This document shows positions 62,654 to 64,000 of a DNA stretch of 64,000 bases, in pieces. Position numbers and translations under genes: made by a program. The stretch is from Curtobacterium sp. S6 (GTDB lineage Bacteria; Actinomycetota; Actinomycetes; Actinomycetales; Micrococcaceae): assembly GCF_000710345.2 (NCBI RefSeq), contig NZ_JHEL01000009.1:124001-188000 (forward strand), read 5' to 3'. The notes beneath the pieces were generated by a model that saw nothing but the letters and a program-made list of their open reading frames with translations, ran no database searches and was not told the origin of the DNA. Each line of letters starts with the position of its first letter. Position 1 is the first letter of the stretch.

Positions 62654-63238
62654 ATGACTTCCGAATTGACCACCGCACTGCCCATCGAGGCCGCCCGCGA
62701 CAGGCTCCGCGAGCTCATCATCGAACTCGCCGTCGTTCGCGGGAAGGTCACCCTGGCCTCCGGGCTCGAAGCCGACTACTACGTGGACCTGCGCCGCGTG
62801 ACGCTGCACCACGAGGCCTCCCGCCTCGTCGGCCAGGTCATGCTGGACCTGCTGGACCGAAACGACATTTCCTTCGATGCCGCCGGCGGCCTGACCATGG
62901 GTGCCGATCCCGTCGGGCACGCGATCATGCGCAGCGCGGGAGACGCCCAGCGGGCGATCGATACGTTCGTGGTCCGCAAGGCGCAGAAGTCCTACGGAAT
63001 GGGCCGCCAGGTCGAGGGGCCCGAGGTCGCGGGCCGCGACGTCGTCGTGCTGGAGGACACCTCGACCACCGGTGGCTCGGCCTTGACCGCGGTTGAGGCC
63101 CTTCGTGCGGCCGGGGCCAACGTCGTGGCGGTCGCCATCATCGTCGACCGCGCTACCGGGGCCAAGGAGCGCATCGAGGAGACGGCGGGAGTTCCCTGCC
63201 TGTACGCCTTCTCGAAGTCGGAACTCGGCCTGGACTGA
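62654..63238 (+). CDS. pyrE: Orotate phosphoribosyltransferase
   Basis: 194 residues. ASGLEADYYVDLRRVTLHHEAS lies near residue 35 in parts, GGLTMGADPVGHAI near 77 and the PRPP motif VVVLEDTSTTGGSALTAVEAL near 130. It makes orotidine 5'-phosphate in pyrimidine synthesis. The next gene, a TrmH-family methyltransferase, begins four bases after the stop, as in many actinobacteria. Confidence 0.94.
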   Translation: MTSELTTALPIEAARDRLRELIIELAVVRGKVTLASGLEADYYVDLRRVTLHHEASRLVGQVMLDLLDRNDISFDAAGGLTMGADPVGHAIMRSAGDAQRAIDTFVVRKAQKSYGMGRQVEGPEVAGRDVVVLEDTSTTGGSALTAVEALRAAGANVVAVAIIVDRATGAKERIEETAGVPCLYAFSKSELGLD

Positions 63239-63241
63239 CGG

Positions 63242-63952
63242 GTGCGGTCACCAGAAGATGATGCCGGCGGGGCCGCCGAAGAGCGGCCCGCCTCGGCGGA
63301 GATCCCGACGCCGACCACCGACGGCCCCGCGGCCAAACACGTGGTCGGCCTTGGCCCGTGGGAGGGCCCCTGGCCCGAAGGCGACCATTGGGACCCGGAG
63401 CTGCTCCGCGAGGGCGATCGCCGTAACGTGACCGACGAATACCGCTATTGGTCGATGGACGCGATCATCGCCGACCTCGACACCAAGCGGCACGGCTTCC
63501 ACGTGGCCATCGAGAATTGGCAACACGATCTGAACATCGGGTCGGTCGTGCGCACGGCCAACGCCTTCCTGGCCCGCGAGGTCCACATCATCGGGCGCAA
63601 AAGGTGGAACCGCCGGGGCGCGATGGTCACCGACCGGTATCAGCACGTGCGTCATCACGAGACCGTGGAGTCGTTCATCGACTGGGCGCGGTCCGAGGGG
63701 CTCGTGGTCATCGGGATCGATAATTTCCCCGATTCCCGCCAGCTGGAAACCTACGATCTCCCGGAGAACTGCGTGTTGGTCTTCGGCCAGGAAGGCCCGG
63801 GGATCAGCGAAGAAATGAAGAACGCCGCACGGGATACGCTCTCGATCGAGCAATTCGGGTCGACGCGCTCGATCAACGCCTCCGCGGCCGCCGCCGTCGC
63901 GATGCACGCGTGGATCAGGCGTCACGTTTTCCATCAGCCCGTGGGCTCGTAG
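63242..63952 (+). CDS. TrmH/SpoU family RNA methyltransferase
   Basis: 236 residues from GTG 63242. The SPOUT knot has motif 1 LNIGSVVRTANAF near residue 98, motif 2 CVLVFGQEGPGISEEM near 176 and motif 3 IEQFGSTRSINASAAAAVAM near 203. The N-terminal 45 residues are polar and divergent. It probably 2'-O-methylates a tRNA or rRNA ribose. It directly follows pyrE. A short gene-free tail (63953-64000) ends the window. Confidence 0.9.
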   Translation: MRSPEDDAGGAAEERPASAEIPTPTTDGPAAKHVVGLGPWEGPWPEGDHWDPELLREGDRRNVTDEYRYWSMDAIIADLDTKRHGFHVAIENWQHDLNIGSVVRTANAFLAREVHIIGRKRWNRRGAMVTDRYQHVRHHETVESFIDWARSEGLVVIGIDNFPDSRQLETYDLPENCVLVFGQEGPGISEEMKNAARDTLSIEQFGSTRSINASAAAAVAMHAWIRRHVFHQPVGS

Positions 63953-64000
63953 CTCCCGAACGATGCCCCGCCAAAGTGTTTTTGTGTTGGTTTATTTGGG

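Overview
The window is 64 kb of GC-rich, densely coding bacterial DNA. GTG starts are common, many gene pairs overlap by 1 or 4 bases (TGATG, TAATG, TAGTG, ATGA), and Shine-Dalgarno sequences are clear. The gene content fits a free-living actinobacterium, most likely in the order Micrococcales: FprA-type ferredoxin reductase, GT87 mannosyltransferase, DUF456 and DUF2871 membrane proteins, an FMN-dependent glutamate-synthase-like oxidoreductase, pyrE followed by a TrmH-type methyltransferase, and branched-chain amino acid catabolism. I cannot name a genus. I saw no rRNA, CRISPR array, transposase or phage genes. The window looks chromosomal, with one clearly broken gene.

Region 1 (1-10.7 kb) holds parts of a possible guanidino-compound or arginine pathway: a ThDP decarboxylase-like gene cut by the left edge, a sodium:solute symporter, a divergent XRE-cupin regulator, an agmatinase/guanidinobutyrase-like ureohydrolase and a fold-I aminotransferase. 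Mixed among them are an NAD(P)-binding protein, a secreted trypsin-like protease, a glycerophosphodiesterase and a fructosamine-kinase-like protein. Rhodanese and lytic transglycosylase genes follow.

Region 2 (10.8-24.9 kb) starts with a semialdehyde dehydrogenase. Divergent from it is a coupled pair, an alanine-racemase-fold enzyme and an aldonolactone oxidase. Then come a subtilisin-like protease, three membrane-protein genes ending in a GT87 mannosyltransferase, and a His-rich protein made of two nearly identical 44-residue repeats. A leftward operon encodes M13 peptidase, a ribokinase-family kinase and PxpA. fprA follows, behind an iron-box-like site.

Region 3 (25-36.5 kb) has a universal stress protein, a tRNA-Glu/Asp/Phe cluster, a GH3 beta-glucosidase and a locus of NCS2 permease, LacI regulator, TauE/SafE exporter and amidohydrolase. 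An identical 18-bp operator-like sequence lies before both the permease and the amidohydrolase. A low-complexity lipoprotein and exonuclease III close the region.

Region 4 (36.6-57.2 kb) is dominated by acyl-CoA and valine catabolism. It contains a four-gene operon (methylmalonate-semialdehyde dehydrogenase, 3-hydroxyisobutyryl-CoA hydrolase, 3-hydroxyisobutyrate dehydrogenase, enoyl-CoA hydratase), an acyl-CoA ligase, two acyl-CoA dehydrogenases and an HSD10-like dehydrogenase. A recurring 14-bp site near GTGACTCGGGTTAC follows the -10 hexamer of three of these genes, and a fourth copy follows the first acyl-CoA dehydrogenase, suggesting one regulon. Also here are a PepSY/metal-type membrane pair, an ArsR-MFS unit with two perfect inverted repeats at its promoter, nadE, an inositol-phosphatase-like gene, a GlpT/UhpC-like transporter broken by an in-frame TAA, and a lipoprotein tyrosine phosphatase.

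Region 5 (57.2-64 kb) has the FMN-dependent oxidoreductase, a PabB-like chorismate enzyme, DUF2871 coupled to a 14-TM drug transporter, pyrE and a TrmH-family methyltransferase.
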